From Moraxella cuniculi DSM 21768 (GTDB lineage Bacteria > Pseudomonadota > Gammaproteobacteria > Pseudomonadales > Moraxellaceae): a stretch of DNA of 64,000 nucleotides. Of this stretch, positions 30,748 through 40,733 are shown one piece after another. The stretch lies in the NCBI RefSeq assembly GCF_900156515.1, contig NZ_FTNU01000008.1, positions 1 to 64,000 on the forward strand, given 5' to 3'. The position numbers and the translations under genes are program-made. The first letter of the stretch is position 1; each line of letters begins with the position of its first letter. Under the pieces are notes generated by a model, which searched no databases, had not been told where the DNA came from, and worked only from the letters and a program-made list of their open reading frames with translations.

Positions 30748-31206
30748 TTATAAATTTTTAATAAACCATTGCAACGCCATATCATAACCAATATCACCAA
30801 GCCCACAAATCACCCCAACCGCCTTGTCCGAAAAATAAGAATGGCTGCGAAAAGGCTCTCTGGCATGAACATTGGATAAATGCACTTCGATAAAAGGCTT
30901 GTTTAGTGCTGATAGGGCATCACGAATGGCGATGGAGCTGTGGGTGAAGGCGGCAGGGTTGATGATGATGCCATCAACAGGGCGTGCTGCCAAAAGACCA
31001 ATCTCGCCAATAAAATCAACAATCGCTCCTTCGTGATTTGACTGAAAAGCAATCAGTTCAATGGCGTGTTGTGCTGCTTGTGCCTGCAATCGCTGCTCGA
31101 TGTCATGCAGGGTGGTTGTGCCGTACAGATGTGGTTCTCGTTTGCCGAGCAAATGCAGATTAGCACCATTAATCAAAGCAAGTTTTTTTGAGGTGGCAAT
31201 AGACAT
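30748..31206 (-). CDS. aroQ: 3-dehydroquinate dehydratase, type II
   Basis: Third step of the shikimate pathway. 152 residues. [18 protein letters not shown] contains the catalytic loop (Arg and Tyr), SNHEG carries the Glu of the FQSNHEG motif, [10 protein letters not shown] and [14 protein letters not shown] the catalytic His and anion site. The ATG at 31204-31206 gives the normal length (about 150); the longer upstream frame would add a non-conserved segment. Followed on the same strand by rocD after 84 nt. Confidence 0.95.
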   Translation of the reverse strand: MSIATSKKLALINGANLHLLGKREPHLYGTTTLHDIEQRLQAQAAQHAIELIAFQSNHEGAIVDFIGEIGLLAARPVDGIIINPAAFTHSSIAIRDALSALNKPFIEVHLSNVHAREPFRSHSYFSDKAVGVICGLGDIGYDMALQWFIKNL

Positions 31207-31563
31207 AAACTTGATCCAAAACCAAAAATTCATTGTAGCGAATTTGCCAAGTTTTGGCAAATATTTGTTGTGGATTTTGTTAATTTTCTGTGGCTTGGGT
31301 GTAATCTCGCCATTAGCGACAGGCTATTAACTGATAATTAACATTGGCTAATTGTATGGAATGTATAGCAATTTTTTTGGTATTTTATAAAAAAATATTG
31401 GGTATTTGTAATTTTTCCTATGTAAGTATTTGTAATTATCAGAAATAATGGTAAGATAATCGTGCAAGATATCTGTAAGATTGGTGGATTTTGTTTTTGC
31501 CAATTATCGAGATTAATTTGTCGAGGCAGATATCAGGTTGTGTAATTTTTTAAGGAAATCACC
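31207..31563. other. Spacer between aroQ and the cold-shock gene; csp leader
   Basis: No gene is seen. It carries the csp promoter candidate, two copies of TATTTGTAATT 24 nt apart (31403 and 31427), and two GATATC-centred palindromes (near 31468 and 31529) in what would be an approximately 100-nt 5' leader, the size expected for cold-shock mRNAs. Confidence 0.5.
31430..31457 (+). promoter_or_regulatory. Possible promoter of the cold-shock gene
   Basis: TTGTAA (31430-31435), 16-nt spacer, TAAGAT (31452-31457). The AT-rich context makes this uncertain. Confidence 0.35.
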
Positions 31564-31770
31564 ATGTCAAAAGAACAAGGTACAGTAAAATGGTTTAACG
31601 ATGCCAAGGGCTTCGGTTTTATTCAGCGTGCTACAGGTGAAGATGTATTTGTGCATTTTCGTGCGATTGTCGGTGAGGGTTATCGCTCACTAAAAGAAGG
31701 TCAGGCGGTGGAGTTTATCGTCAGCGAAGGCGAAAAAGGCCTGCAAGCTGAAGAAGTCAGCAAACTATAA
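31564..31770 (+). CDS. Cold-shock protein, CspA family
   Basis: A 68-residue single cold-shock domain that binds single-stranded RNA/DNA. It starts [20 protein letters not shown], containing the RNP1 motif, and has RNP2 as DVFVHF. A TAAGGA ribosome site precedes the ATG and a strong terminator follows, so it is monocistronic. The paralogue (CspA, C, D or E) cannot be told from sequence. Confidence 0.95.
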   Translation: MSKEQGTVKWFNDAKGFGFIQRATGEDVFVHFRAIVGEGYRSLKEGQAVEFIVSEGEKGLQAEEVSKL

Positions 31771-31774
31771 TGCC

Positions 31775-31806
31775 AAAAACAGCAGTTTTTACTGCTGTTT
31801 TTTTTT
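31775..31806. terminator. Terminator after csp (also facing msbA)
   Basis: AAAAACAGCAGT and ACTGCTGTTTTT form a perfect stem with a short T loop and T-runs in both directions; csp and msbA converge here. Confidence 0.85.
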
Positions 31807-31849
31807 GTGCCAAAGTCTTTTCTGGGCATGGTTTTGTAAACTTGTCAAA

Positions 31850-33700
31850 TTATTTGCTCATATCAAGGCTTTGCAGTCTGGCATAATAGCCATTTTTTGC
31901 CAGCAGTTGTTGATGCGAACCTTCCTCAATGATTTTGCCTTCGTCCATCACAATAATACGATCGGCTTGTTCAATGGTGCTAAGGCGATGGGCAACGATG
32001 ATACTGGTGCGACCAGCCATCAGCCGTTCGAGTGCTTGTTGCACCAGTTTTTCTGATTCATTGTCCAAAGCACTGGTTGCCTCATCAAGCAGTAAGATGG
32101 GTGCGTCTTTTAAAATGGCTCTGGCGATAGAAACACGCTGACGCTGACCACCTGATAGCTGGCTGCCATTGGCACCGATTGGTTGGTGTAGTCCCAAGGG
32201 GTGCTGTTCAATAAGCGTGGATAGATTGGCGGCGTGTAGGGCTTGTCTGACTTGCTCTTCGCTTGCCTGCGGGGAGGAATAACGCACATTTTCAAACAAA
32301 GTGTCATCAAACAAAAAAGTGTCTTGAGAAACAAGGGCAAATTGTGTGCGTAAATTGCCAATCTCAATGTCATTAATATCCACGCCATCGATGGTGATTT
32401 TGCCCGCAGTTGGTTGCACAAAGCGTGGCAGCAGATTGACAGCGGTGGTTTTGCCAGAGCCTGAGCGACCAACCAAAGCGATTTTTTCGCCTGCTTGAAT
32501 GCTTAGGTTAAAATTATCCAGTGCTTTTTTGGATTCGCTGGCATATTGCACATCGATATTTTCAAAGTGCAAATTGCCAACCACTTGGTTTAGGCGAATT
32601 GTGCCACGATTTTCTTCGTTTTTCTCGTCCAAAAATTGACACACAGAATCAGCAGCCAAAAACATCGTCTGCATTGGAATGCTGATATTGGCAAGGTTTT
32701 TAATAGGACCAAACATTTGCATCATCGCCACGATAAATGCCATAAACTCACCGATGGTGGTTAATCCTTGTTGGCTTTGCCACAGGGCGATAAAAATCAC
32801 CACCGCAAGGGCTGATGAGCCAATGATTTCACTGACAGGAGAGCGAGTGGCACTGGCTTGGGTGATTTTTTTACTCAAGCGAACAATGGTGTCATTGACT
32901 TGACCGAAGCGTTTGGCGGCTTGAGCCTGACCGCCAAATAACTTCACCACACGATGCCCTTGGTGTGTCTCATTGACGGTATTGTTCAGAGAGCCGATGG
33001 ATAATTGTGCATTATTAATAATATCTTTTAGTTTATCTCTATAATATCGAGACAACCAAGACAGTATCGGAAACATAATCAGCACAATCAGAGTCAGCTG
33101 CCAGTTAAGATAAAACAGCACAAAAGTCAGCCCAAGAACAATTAAAGTATCACGGGTCAGGACAATAAAAACTTCGCTGCCGTTATTGATTGAGCTGTCT
33201 GCCATCTGCACCATGTTCATTAGCACATGACCTGAAGAGGTGTTTTGATAGTAGCTTGAGGGCAAATCAAGCATTTTGTCAAACATATCACGGCGTAGAT
33301 GACTGATGGCAACAATGGATACCCAGCTCATCATGTACTGACTAATAAAACGGCAAATGCCACGAAAAATCACCAAGCCCATAAAAAACAACGGTACAAT
33401 CCATACTTTGTTCTCGGTACCCCAAATGGCGTGCTGCATGACATCTTTGTAATATTTTAAAGTTGCAGCAATGCCATCAAAAGCAGGCAGGGGAGTTTCG
33501 CGAGTGTCAGGTATGGCAAAGCCCTGATTGACCAACGGTGCGATAAATGCTGCCAGATAGCTTTCGGTAAAGGCGACGCCAATGATTGCCAGCAGGGCAA
33601 GAAAAATGCGTGCTTTGTATGGTTTGACATAGCCCATCAGCCGCATAAAACTTTCGGCATCTTTTTTGCTGAACAAACCAAAGGTGAGCTTATGAATCAT
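31850..33700 (-). CDS. msbA: Lipid A/LOS flippase MsbA
   Basis: A 616-residue half ABC exporter that flips core-lipid A across the inner membrane. Six membrane helices in the first ~340 residues (EQxYLAAFIAPLVN region and GEFMAFIVAM), then an ATPase domain with Walker A GRSGSGKTT, signature LSGGQRQRVSIARA, Walker B ILLLDEATSALD and the switch His in VAHRLST. Last gene of the aspS-lpxL-glycosyltransferase-msbA run, 33 nt after the glycosyltransferase, which supports the LOS role. Confidence 0.92.
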   Translation of the reverse strand: MIHKLTFGLFSKKDAESFMRLMGYVKPYKARIFLALLAIIGVAFTESYLAAFIAPLVNQGFAIPDTRETPLPAFDGIAATLKYYKDVMQHAIWGTENKVWIVPLFFMGLVIFRGICRFISQYMMSWVSIVAISHLRRDMFDKMLDLPSSYYQNTSSGHVLMNMVQMADSSINNGSEVFIVLTRDTLIVLGLTFVLFYLNWQLTLIVLIMFPILSWLSRYYRDKLKDIINNAQLSIGSLNNTVNETHQGHRVVKLFGGQAQAAKRFGQVNDTIVRLSKKITQASATRSPVSEIIGSSALAVVIFIALWQSQQGLTTIGEFMAFIVAMMQMFGPIKNLANISIPMQTMFLAADSVCQFLDEKNEENRGTIRLNQVVGNLHFENIDVQYASESKKALDNFNLSIQAGEKIALVGRSGSGKTTAVNLLPRFVQPTAGKITIDGVDINDIEIGNLRTQFALVSQDTFLFDDTLFENVRYSSPQASEEQVRQALHAANLSTLIEQHPLGLHQPIGANGSQLSGGQRQRVSIARAILKDAPILLLDEATSALDNESEKLVQQALERLMAGRTSIIVAHRLSTIEQADRIIVMDEGKIIEEGSHQQLLAKNGYYARLQSLDMSK

Positions 33701-33733
33701 AACAAATAATTGCTGACTAAAAAGTTGGGAAGG

Positions 33734-34483
33734 TTACTGCCAAGCAGCTTTAATCCATTCACTTGGGAGTACATGACGATACCACTTACCACCACCGCCT
33801 GTGATGGCATCGGGCGGATTAATCTCACCATGAAAAACAATGATTTTTGCACCACTGGGTTTTTTTGGCGGGATAAAATATGCCAATGGAATTTTTTGCA
33901 AGCAGTGATATTTAAAGCTGACACACCACGAACTGTCCCAATACTCCAGATGGTGATGCTCTCTGAGATAATTGGACAAAAATGCCTGCTCATGGCGAAC
34001 TTCTTGGCGTATTTTTTCAAAATTTTGTTCAAAATATGTTAATAATTTTGGATAGGTATTTTGACCAATTTTAAAGCGATATACTGAGCTGTTACCAACC
34101 ATACGCCATGGTTTTTTCCAATCACGGATAATCACCACGCTGTCCTCATGCTTGGCATTATAAGTAAAAAAACAATCAATATTATCTACAATAACAATAT
34201 CAATATCCAAAAACAATGCCGTGCCTTTTAGATCGTATAACTCAGGCTTAAAGGTGGTGAGTTTTTTCCAGCCACGCTCGGGTAGATTGGCAGGCAGGTT
34301 AAGCTCAGGGATAGGATAGCACTTGATATCTGGGTTGATGCCTGTGGTGTCGTCGGTCAGGCAAACCATCTGAAAATCAAGCGTTAGATGGCGTTTGACC
34401 ATGTTATACAGGCGATTGACATATTCGGCAGGGTATTTGCTACCCCATTTCATGCAGATGACATAGCGGTTATCTTGATTCAT
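33734..34483 (-). CDS. Putative glycosyltransferase (LOS-associated)
   Basis: 249 residues, no signal peptide. The fold looks like a nucleotide-sugar glycosyltransferase: an N-terminal strand YVICMKWGSKYP, a DXD-type metal motif in ALFLDIDIVIVDNID (Asp93/Asp95) and a C-terminal IIVFHGEINPP segment reminiscent of GT8-like enzymes. I do not know its donor or acceptor. Its start overlaps the 3' end of the lpxL-like gene by 14 nt and it precedes msbA, so a role in LOS or another surface glycan is likely by context. Confidence 0.75.
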   Translation of the reverse strand: MNQDNRYVICMKWGSKYPAEYVNRLYNMVKRHLTLDFQMVCLTDDTTGINPDIKCYPIPELNLPANLPERGWKKLTTFKPELYDLKGTALFLDIDIVIVDNIDCFFTYNAKHEDSVVIIRDWKKPWRMVGNSSVYRFKIGQNTYPKLLTYFEQNFEKIRQEVRHEQAFLSNYLREHHHLEYWDSSWCVSFKYHCLQKIPLAYFIPPKKPSGAKIIVFHGEINPPDAITGGGGKWYRHVLPSEWIKAAWQ

Positions 34484-35411
34484 GGGAAATATCCTGTGTA
34501 CTGTGATAATGTTTGGCTATTTTTTGTAGTTCATCATCACTTAGTTGATAGATATTATTAATATTTGGCACATATTTAAATCTGCGATAACCCCACATAT
34601 AATGTGCTTTATGCTCATTTATCATGGCTTGCATTGTTAGGTTTAGTGCAGAGGTGGCAATGGTGGCATCTGGGTGATACAGATTAGCGTCGTCCAATTG
34701 ATAACAAAAAATATCAAAGCCTTGATTGTCATCTCGGCGAATGCAAGCAAGCCCTACTAATGCACAAGCTGTCTTATTGGCAAGTTTTGGGGTAAGTGTG
34801 CTAGAGAGGGTGGGAATATTAAAAAATGGTACCACCACACCCCCTGAAGGGTCTGGCACATGGTCTGGCAAAATGATGCTAAATCCACCAGATTTTAAGG
34901 TCTTAAAAATCGCCTTCACTCCTGTGGCATCAGTAGGCACAAGCGTGGCGTTGAGTCGTTGCCGACCTTGTAGTACAAAATCATTGCTAATTTTGCCTTT
35001 GATGGGCTTGTACATGATGGTTGGCGAGCCGAATTGATTGAGCCATGCGTTCATCATCTCCCATGTGCCAAGATGTGGCACAATGGCAAGCATACCATTG
35101 GGATTGGTAAGGGCATTGGTTAGAATATCTTGATTGTGAATTGTATGAATTTGCTTAATTGACCAATCAGGTGGCATTGCCCATGATTTGACCGATTCAA
35201 CGCTGGTTAGGCATTGGTTAAGCACGGTTTGTCGGTGCAGTTGTCGCCGTTCTTGTGCATTTAATTCTGGATAGGCAAGTTGCAGATTGCGATGCACTGA
35301 GCGATTGATGCTTAGTGAAGGCATGAGCAATATCAACCAAGCAACCATACGAGCCATTATCCGCAGTAGGGATAATGGCAGATGGCTAAATAGCTGATAG
35401 GGATTATTCAT
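34470..35411 (-). CDS. lpxL: Lipid A biosynthesis acyltransferase, LpxL/HtrB family
   Basis: 313 residues. Adds a secondary acyl chain to lipid A at the inner membrane. An N-terminal hydrophobic helix (about 18-35) and the catalytic HX4E motif at His113-Glu118 (PHLGTWE) are visible; a second conserved block is LPDHVPDPSGGVVVPFF. The start lies 5 nt after the aspS stop. LpxL and LpxM paralogues cannot be told apart here, so the symbol is tentative. Confidence 0.85.
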   Translation of the reverse strand: MNNPYQLFSHLPLSLLRIMARMVAWLILLMPSLSINRSVHRNLQLAYPELNAQERRQLHRQTVLNQCLTSVESVKSWAMPPDWSIKQIHTIHNQDILTNALTNPNGMLAIVPHLGTWEMMNAWLNQFGSPTIMYKPIKGKISNDFVLQGRQRLNATLVPTDATGVKAIFKTLKSGGFSIILPDHVPDPSGGVVVPFFNIPTLSSTLTPKLANKTACALVGLACIRRDDNQGFDIFCYQLDDANLYHPDATIATSALNLTMQAMINEHKAHYMWGYRRFKYVPNINNIYQLSDDELQKIAKHYHSTQDISHESR

Positions 35412-35416
35412 GATAA

Positions 35417-37213
35417 TCAGTTGCTGTCTTTGCTTTTTTCACGAACACGCAGACCCAGTTCACGCAATTGCTTGGCGTCGACTTCGGCAGGTGCGTCTGT
35501 CAAAGGGCATTCGGCAGTCTTGGTTTTTGGGAAAGCGATGACATCACGGATGGAGCTTGCACCAACCATGAGCATAATCAAGCGGTCAAGACCCAGTGCC
35601 AAGCCACCATGTGGTGGTGCACCATATTTTAGGGCGTTAAGCAAGAAACTGAATTTTTCGTTGGCTTCTTCTTCGCCAATGCCCAGAGCCTCAAAAACTG
35701 CCGTTTGCATCTCAAGTGTGTTGATACGCAGACTGCCACCACCAATTTCTGTGCCGTTTAGCACCATGTCATAAGCGATGGATAGGGCGGTTTCTGGGCT
35801 GTTTTTCATTTCTTCAACCGTGCCTTTTGGACGGGTAAATGGGTGGTGTACAGAAGTCCATTTGCCATCATCGGTTTCTTCAAACATTGGGAAATCAACC
35901 ACCCATAGCGGTGCCCATTGGCAGGTAAGTAGGTTTAGATCCAAGCCAATTTTGACACGCAACGCTCCCATGGCATCATTGACAACTTTGGCTTTGTCAG
36001 CACCGAAGAATATCAAATCGCCATTTTGGGCATTGGTGCGGCGAATCAGCTCAACCAATACCTCATCGGTCATGTTTTTGATGATGGGTGATTGCAGCCC
36101 TGATTCTTTATCAACGCCATTGTTGATATTGCTGATGTCATTGACCTTAATGTATGCCAAACCTTTGGCACCATAGATGCCGACAAATTTGGTATAGTCA
36201 TCAATTTGCTTACGGCTGATGTCAGCACCATTTGGAATACGCAGAGCAACAACACGACCTTTTGGATCGTTGGCAGGGCCTGAGAATACCTTAAATTCCA
36301 CTGACTGCATGATATCGGCGACATCAATCAGCTTAAGTGGGATACGCAAATCGGGCTTATCGGAGGCATAATCACGCATTGCATCAGCATAAGTCATGCG
36401 TGGGAAAGTGTCAAATTCTACACCCAGCATGGTTTTGAAGAGTTCTTTGGCAAGCCCTTCGGAGATGTTCATAATCTCTTCATCGTCCAAAAATGAGGTT
36501 TCGATATCCACTTGGGTAAACTCAGGCTGACGGTCAGCACGCAAATCCTCATCACGGAAGCATTTGGCAATTTGATAATAACGATCAAAACCTGCAACCA
36601 TTAGCAGTTGTTTAAATAGCTGTGGTGATTGTGGTAGGGCATAAAACTCACCGTTAGATACACGGCTTGGCACCAGATAATCACGAGCACCCTCTGGCGT
36701 GGCACGGGTCAAGATTGGCGTCTCAACATCCAAAAACCCTTGCTCGTCCAAATAACGGCGAATCGCCGAAGTGGCTTTGGCACGGAACATCATACGCTCT
36801 TGCATTTCTGGGCGACGCATATCCAAGAAGCGGTATTTTAGGCGTAGCTCTTCAGATACGGTAATGGTGTCATCATTTAGTGGAAATGGCGGTGTTTCTG
36901 CCTTGGCAAGGGTTTGGATTTCTTTGGCAAGCAGTTCAACATTGCCGCTTTTCATGTTTTTGTTTTCGGTGCCTTGATAGCGTGCACGGACACGACCAGT
37001 GATTTGTAGCACATATTCAGAGCGAGCAGCATCGGCGGTTGCAAAGGCCTCTGGCGTATCAGGGTCAATAACGACCTGCAACAAGCCTTCGCGATCACGC
37101 ATATCCAAAAAAATCACCCCGCCGTGATCACGACGACGATGCACCCATCCAACAACAGTGATGGTTTGGTCAATCAGCTCTTCGGTTACAAGACCGCAAT
37201 AAATGCTACGCAT
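35417..37213 (-). CDS. aspS: Aspartyl-tRNA synthetase
   Basis: 598 residues, the bacterial long form. N-terminal OB anticodon-binding domain ([22 protein letters not shown]), class II catalytic domain with motif 2 ([18 protein letters not shown]) and motif 3 ([13 protein letters not shown]), and an inserted GAD domain between them. It is the first gene of the run leading to msbA, so its expression may be linked to LOS assembly. Whether it also charges tRNA-Asn cannot be judged from this window. Confidence 0.97.
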   Translation of the reverse strand: MRSIYCGLVTEELIDQTITVVGWVHRRRDHGGVIFLDMRDREGLLQVVIDPDTPEAFATADAARSEYVLQITGRVRARYQGTENKNMKSGNVELLAKEIQTLAKAETPPFPLNDDTITVSEELRLKYRFLDMRRPEMQERMMFRAKATSAIRRYLDEQGFLDVETPILTRATPEGARDYLVPSRVSNGEFYALPQSPQLFKQLLMVAGFDRYYQIAKCFRDEDLRADRQPEFTQVDIETSFLDDEEIMNISEGLAKELFKTMLGVEFDTFPRMTYADAMRDYASDKPDLRIPLKLIDVADIMQSVEFKVFSGPANDPKGRVVALRIPNGADISRKQIDDYTKFVGIYGAKGLAYIKVNDISNINNGVDKESGLQSPIIKNMTDEVLVELIRRTNAQNGDLIFFGADKAKVVNDAMGALRVKIGLDLNLLTCQWAPLWVVDFPMFEETDDGKWTSVHHPFTRPKGTVEEMKNSPETALSIAYDMVLNGTEIGGGSLRINTLEMQTAVFEALGIGEEEANEKFSFLLNALKYGAPPHGGLALGLDRLIMLMVGASSIRDVIAFPKTKTAECPLTDAPAEVDAKQLRELGLRVREKSKDSN

Positions 37214-37658
37214 ATACAGTTTACCTTAAATTATTAATTATGTGAAATAACAAAAGCCACACAAGCAACCTGCAAGTGAGTTTTTATAAGCAATAAATAT
37301 TTCAATTGCTACATTATGCCTGTTTATTGATTTTCGTGCAAGTGTTGGCAAAAAAATTCATGACAATTAATGAAGACTGTATGCAAAAAATAAAAACCAT
37401 GAAAAATATCAGCCACTTAGGCTGCTTGACAATTAACCACATTGCTTAATATTTGTTCATTTTGCCAATACTTGATTAAAAATATTAATTTTTGGTGATT
37501 TGTTGTGGCACAATGGCGTTGGCTGTGGTAGCATTAACAATATTTATCTGTATGATTTATAAGTGTTTTTGTTAAAATATTTATAAATAAAACTAATAAA
37601 TTAGTAACGCTGATTTTGTTTTTGCACAATTTGCCAAAAAAGCTGGAATGATGTTTTC
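37214..37658. other. Divergent aspS/nhaP2 intergenic region
   Basis: No gene is seen in these 445 bases. They hold the promoters of both divergent units. A TTGACA box is present on the + strand (near 37426-37431) but its -10 partner is poor. A small inverted repeat CAGCC/GGCTG lies at 37410-37424, followed on the minus strand by TATTTTT. Confidence 0.45.
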
Positions 37659-39536
37659 ATGGATACCTTAAATCTTTTGTATGTTATCGCCTCATTGCTG
37701 ATTTTTGTCAGCATCATGACGACTACGCTGTCGGCTCGCTTGGGCGTGCCTTTGTTGTTGTTTTTTTTGGGCGTGGGCATGCTGGCTGGCGAAGAAGGGG
37801 TTTTGGGCATTGAGTTTGCAGAATATAATTTGGCAAATTTCATCGGGCAGGCAGCATTGGCGTGCATTTTGCTTGATGGTGGTTTGCGGACTTCATTTAA
37901 CTCGTTCCGTGTCGGGCTAAGACCTGCAATCACTTTGGCAAGCTGGGGGGTGCTGGCAACGGTTGCTGTGCTGGGTTTATTCGCCACTTGGCTTTTGGGC
38001 GTTGATTGGCGGCTGGGGGTATTGATGGCTGCCATTGTTGGCAGTACCGATGCGGCGGCGGTTTTTAGTTTATTAAGAAATGGCGGCGTAAAGCTCAACG
38101 ACCGTGTGCAGGCAACGCTTGAGATCGAATCAGGGGCGAACGACCCTTTGGCGATTTTGTTGGTTACTGCGATGATTGCCCTAAATCTTGACCCAAGCAG
38201 TCAAGGGGTGGTTGATATTATCCTGATGCTTATCAGTCAGATTGTGATCGGTTTGGTGTCGGGGTTGCTTGCTGGTTGGGCGTTGTCTCGGTTGCTGCCA
38301 AAGGTGCATCTGGCAGATGGTATGTATGCCATCTTAATCCTGTCGGCAGGCATGGTGGTATTTGGTTTGACAAACTTGCTTGGCGGTTCGGGGTTTTTGG
38401 CGGTGTATTTGGCAGGCGTGGTGATTGGCAATACCAAAGTGCGTGCGACCGAGCATGTGCTGCGAGTGATGGATAGTTTTGCATGGCTGTCCCAAGCGGT
38501 ACTTTTTGTGGTGCTGGGACTACTTGTACAACCATCGAGCATATTTGAGGTTTGGCATTATTCGTTATTGATTTTTATTTTTTTGTTATTTGTCGCAAGA
38601 CCCTTTGCCGTTGTTAGTTCGCTGTTGCCATTTCGCTTTGGATTTCGCGAAATTGGCTTTATTTCGTGGGTTGGTCTGCGTGGTGCTGTGCCGATTACTT
38701 TGGCGATTATCCCTGTTACTATGCAGGTTGCAGGGGCGGATTTGGCGTTTAATATCACCTTTGGAGTGGTGATTTTGTCTTTGCTGGTGCAAGGTGCGAG
38801 CATTCCGATGATGTCAAGGCTGTTTCGTGTGTGGGTGCCGACCAATAACGAACCAAAGGCTTGGCATGAGATTTGGGTGGGTGATCAGGCAAATATCACT
38901 TTGTATGAATTTGAGGTCAAACAAGGAGCATTTGCCATCGGTCGCCATCCGCAGAGTATTTCTAGCAAGTTTCAGGCTGATGAGATGTCGATGTTTGCTG
39001 TGGTTAGGCAGGGCAAATTATTGACTGTCAATGAGGATACCATCTTAAAAATGGGTGATGTGGTGTGGTATGCCTTGCGTACTGATATTGCTGGCAGTGT
39101 GGCAAAAATTTTCAATAATTCAGCAACGCAATACCAAAAAAACAGCGAGTTTTATGGCGATTGGTTGTTGTCGCCACACGCTCGCATTGCTGATTTGCCA
39201 TTTTATAATCTGGCGACTCGCTCATTGGCAACCGCTCAGCAGCGGCGTTTGGCGCGACCTGTTGCCAGTGCTTTTGATGTATTTACCGTGCCACCTGATG
39301 TTAGTAGTTTGACAGGGGTGGACGAATATTTGGTTGCCAAATTAACCGCCGCCAAAAACCAAACGGTTGAAGAATATATGATGGAGCATTTTAAGACCGA
39401 GCCAGTCAAGGGCGACGAGGTGCATCTTAATGATACTTGGTCGCTGATTGTGCGTGATGTTGATAATAAAGGCAGGTTGCGTGGCGTTGGTCTAAAAAAT
39501 AAGAGCAAAAACCCCACGACAAAATCCACTGATTGA
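37659..39536 (+). CDS. nhaP2: Potassium/proton antiporter, CPA1 family (CvrA/NhaP2)
   Basis: 625 residues. About 12 membrane helices in the first 390 residues, with the ion-site regions GSTDAAAVFSLL and ESGANDPLA (the CPA1 Asn-Asp pair). A TrkA_C/RCK_C domain follows (about 405-480, ITLYEFEVKQGAFAIG...), then a C-terminal CorC/HlyC-type domain (DTWSLIVRDVDNKGRLRGVGL). This domain order is that of E. coli CvrA, which expels K+ in exchange for H+. Monocistronic by appearance. Confidence 0.92.
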   Translation: MDTLNLLYVIASLLIFVSIMTTTLSARLGVPLLLFFLGVGMLAGEEGVLGIEFAEYNLANFIGQAALACILLDGGLRTSFNSFRVGLRPAITLASWGVLATVAVLGLFATWLLGVDWRLGVLMAAIVGSTDAAAVFSLLRNGGVKLNDRVQATLEIESGANDPLAILLVTAMIALNLDPSSQGVVDIILMLISQIVIGLVSGLLAGWALSRLLPKVHLADGMYAILILSAGMVVFGLTNLLGGSGFLAVYLAGVVIGNTKVRATEHVLRVMDSFAWLSQAVLFVVLGLLVQPSSIFEVWHYSLLIFIFLLFVARPFAVVSSLLPFRFGFREIGFISWVGLRGAVPITLAIIPVTMQVAGADLAFNITFGVVILSLLVQGASIPMMSRLFRVWVPTNNEPKAWHEIWVGDQANITLYEFEVKQGAFAIGRHPQSISSKFQADEMSMFAVVRQGKLLTVNEDTILKMGDVVWYALRTDIAGSVAKIFNNSATQYQKNSEFYGDWLLSPHARIADLPFYNLATRSLATAQQRRLARPVASAFDVFTVPPDVSSLTGVDEYLVAKLTAAKNQTVEEYMMEHFKTEPVKGDEVHLNDTWSLIVRDVDNKGRLRGVGLKNKSKNPTTKSTD

Positions 39537-39685
39537 TTGCAAGATTGGCGATTTGTCGGTTTTTTGTAATATTTTTTGTATATTGCTTTAAACAAACAGC
39601 ATCTGCCCTGATTTAAGCCTGTGGTTATGTTATTTGTGCTTTAAACATGAATAAATTTTAAAGTTAAATTTGTTAAAGGATAGTT

Positions 39686-40657
39686 ATGTTACATTTTCCC
39701 AAAAAACTCGTTGAGCTGCAAATCATTCACCTAAACAAATCTCAACAAGATGCCATCAAGCAGCTTGAAAATGCCAAAAAAGACAGCGATTTGTCGTGTC
39801 AAATGTTGGCAAAATTATGCCAAAAAATTAAGAAAAATCAAAAACAAAATCAAGAAAACATTGATAATAATGAGCAGGAACAAGCTGTATATGTGCTTGA
39901 TTTTGACGGCGATATCAAAGCCAGTGCGGTTGCACAATTGCGTGAAGAAATCAGCACCATCATCAGTGCAGCAGCCAAGGGTGATGAGGTGGTATTACGC
40001 TTAAAAAGTGGCGGCGGTCAGGTTCATTCCTATGGTTTGGCTGCGGCACAATTGGCACGGATTAAGCAAGCGGGTCTGGATTTGACGATTTGTGTTGATG
40101 AAGTGGCAGCCAGCGGTGGCTATATGATGGCGTGTACTGCCGACAAAATCATCGCCAGCGATTTTGCCATCATCGGCTCGGTGGGCGTGGTGAGCCAGTT
40201 GCCGAATTTTCATGAATTCTTAAAAAAGCACGATGTGCAATTTGAGCAATTCACCGCAGGCGAGTACAAGCGAACGGTAACGATGTTTGGCGAAAATACC
40301 GACGAAGATCGTGCCAAGCACCAAGAGGATTTGGAACGCATTCATCAATTGTTTAAGGATTTTGTCAAAAAACATCGCCCATCGCTTGATGTAGAAAAAA
40401 TCGCCACAGGTGAGATTTGGTTTGGTAGTGATGCCAAAACGCTTGGTTTGGTTGATGAGATTGGCACATCGGACGCTTATTTGCTTGATAAACTTGACAC
40501 ACAGCAGGTCTATGCACTGCACTCACGCACCAAGCCAACTTTGGCCGAAAAACTAGGTCTTGCCGACCAAGTCTCAACAAGCGTGGCACAGGTGGCTGAT
40601 GCAGCATCTGCGGCGATTGGGCAGTGGCTACACAAGTTTAATCGTGCCAAGTTTTAG
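39686..40657 (+). CDS. sohB: S49-family protease SohB
   Basis: A 323-residue signal-peptide-peptidase-like serine protease. The catalytic dyad is visible: Ser143 in DEVAASGGYMMA and Lys195 in AGEYKRTV, the same 52-residue spacing as expected for SohB/SppA monomeric-type enzymes. E. coli SohB (349) is membrane anchored; this protein begins with an amphipathic, Lys/Gln/Asn-rich 65-residue segment with no membrane helix, so its location is unclear. An AAGGATAG ribosome site supports the start. Confidence 0.88.
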   Translation: MLHFPKKLVELQIIHLNKSQQDAIKQLENAKKDSDLSCQMLAKLCQKIKKNQKQNQENIDNNEQEQAVYVLDFDGDIKASAVAQLREEISTIISAAAKGDEVVLRLKSGGGQVHSYGLAAAQLARIKQAGLDLTICVDEVAASGGYMMACTADKIIASDFAIIGSVGVVSQLPNFHEFLKKHDVQFEQFTAGEYKRTVTMFGENTDEDRAKHQEDLERIHQLFKDFVKKHRPSLDVEKIATGEIWFGSDAKTLGLVDEIGTSDAYLLDKLDTQQVYALHSRTKPTLAEKLGLADQVSTSVAQVADAASAAIGQWLHKFNRAKF

Positions 40658-40733
40658 AGCATGACTGTCAAGTTACTGGGAATTTTTGCCAATTTGCGTT
40701 ACAATATGGATTTTGATAATTTTGGATATTTTG

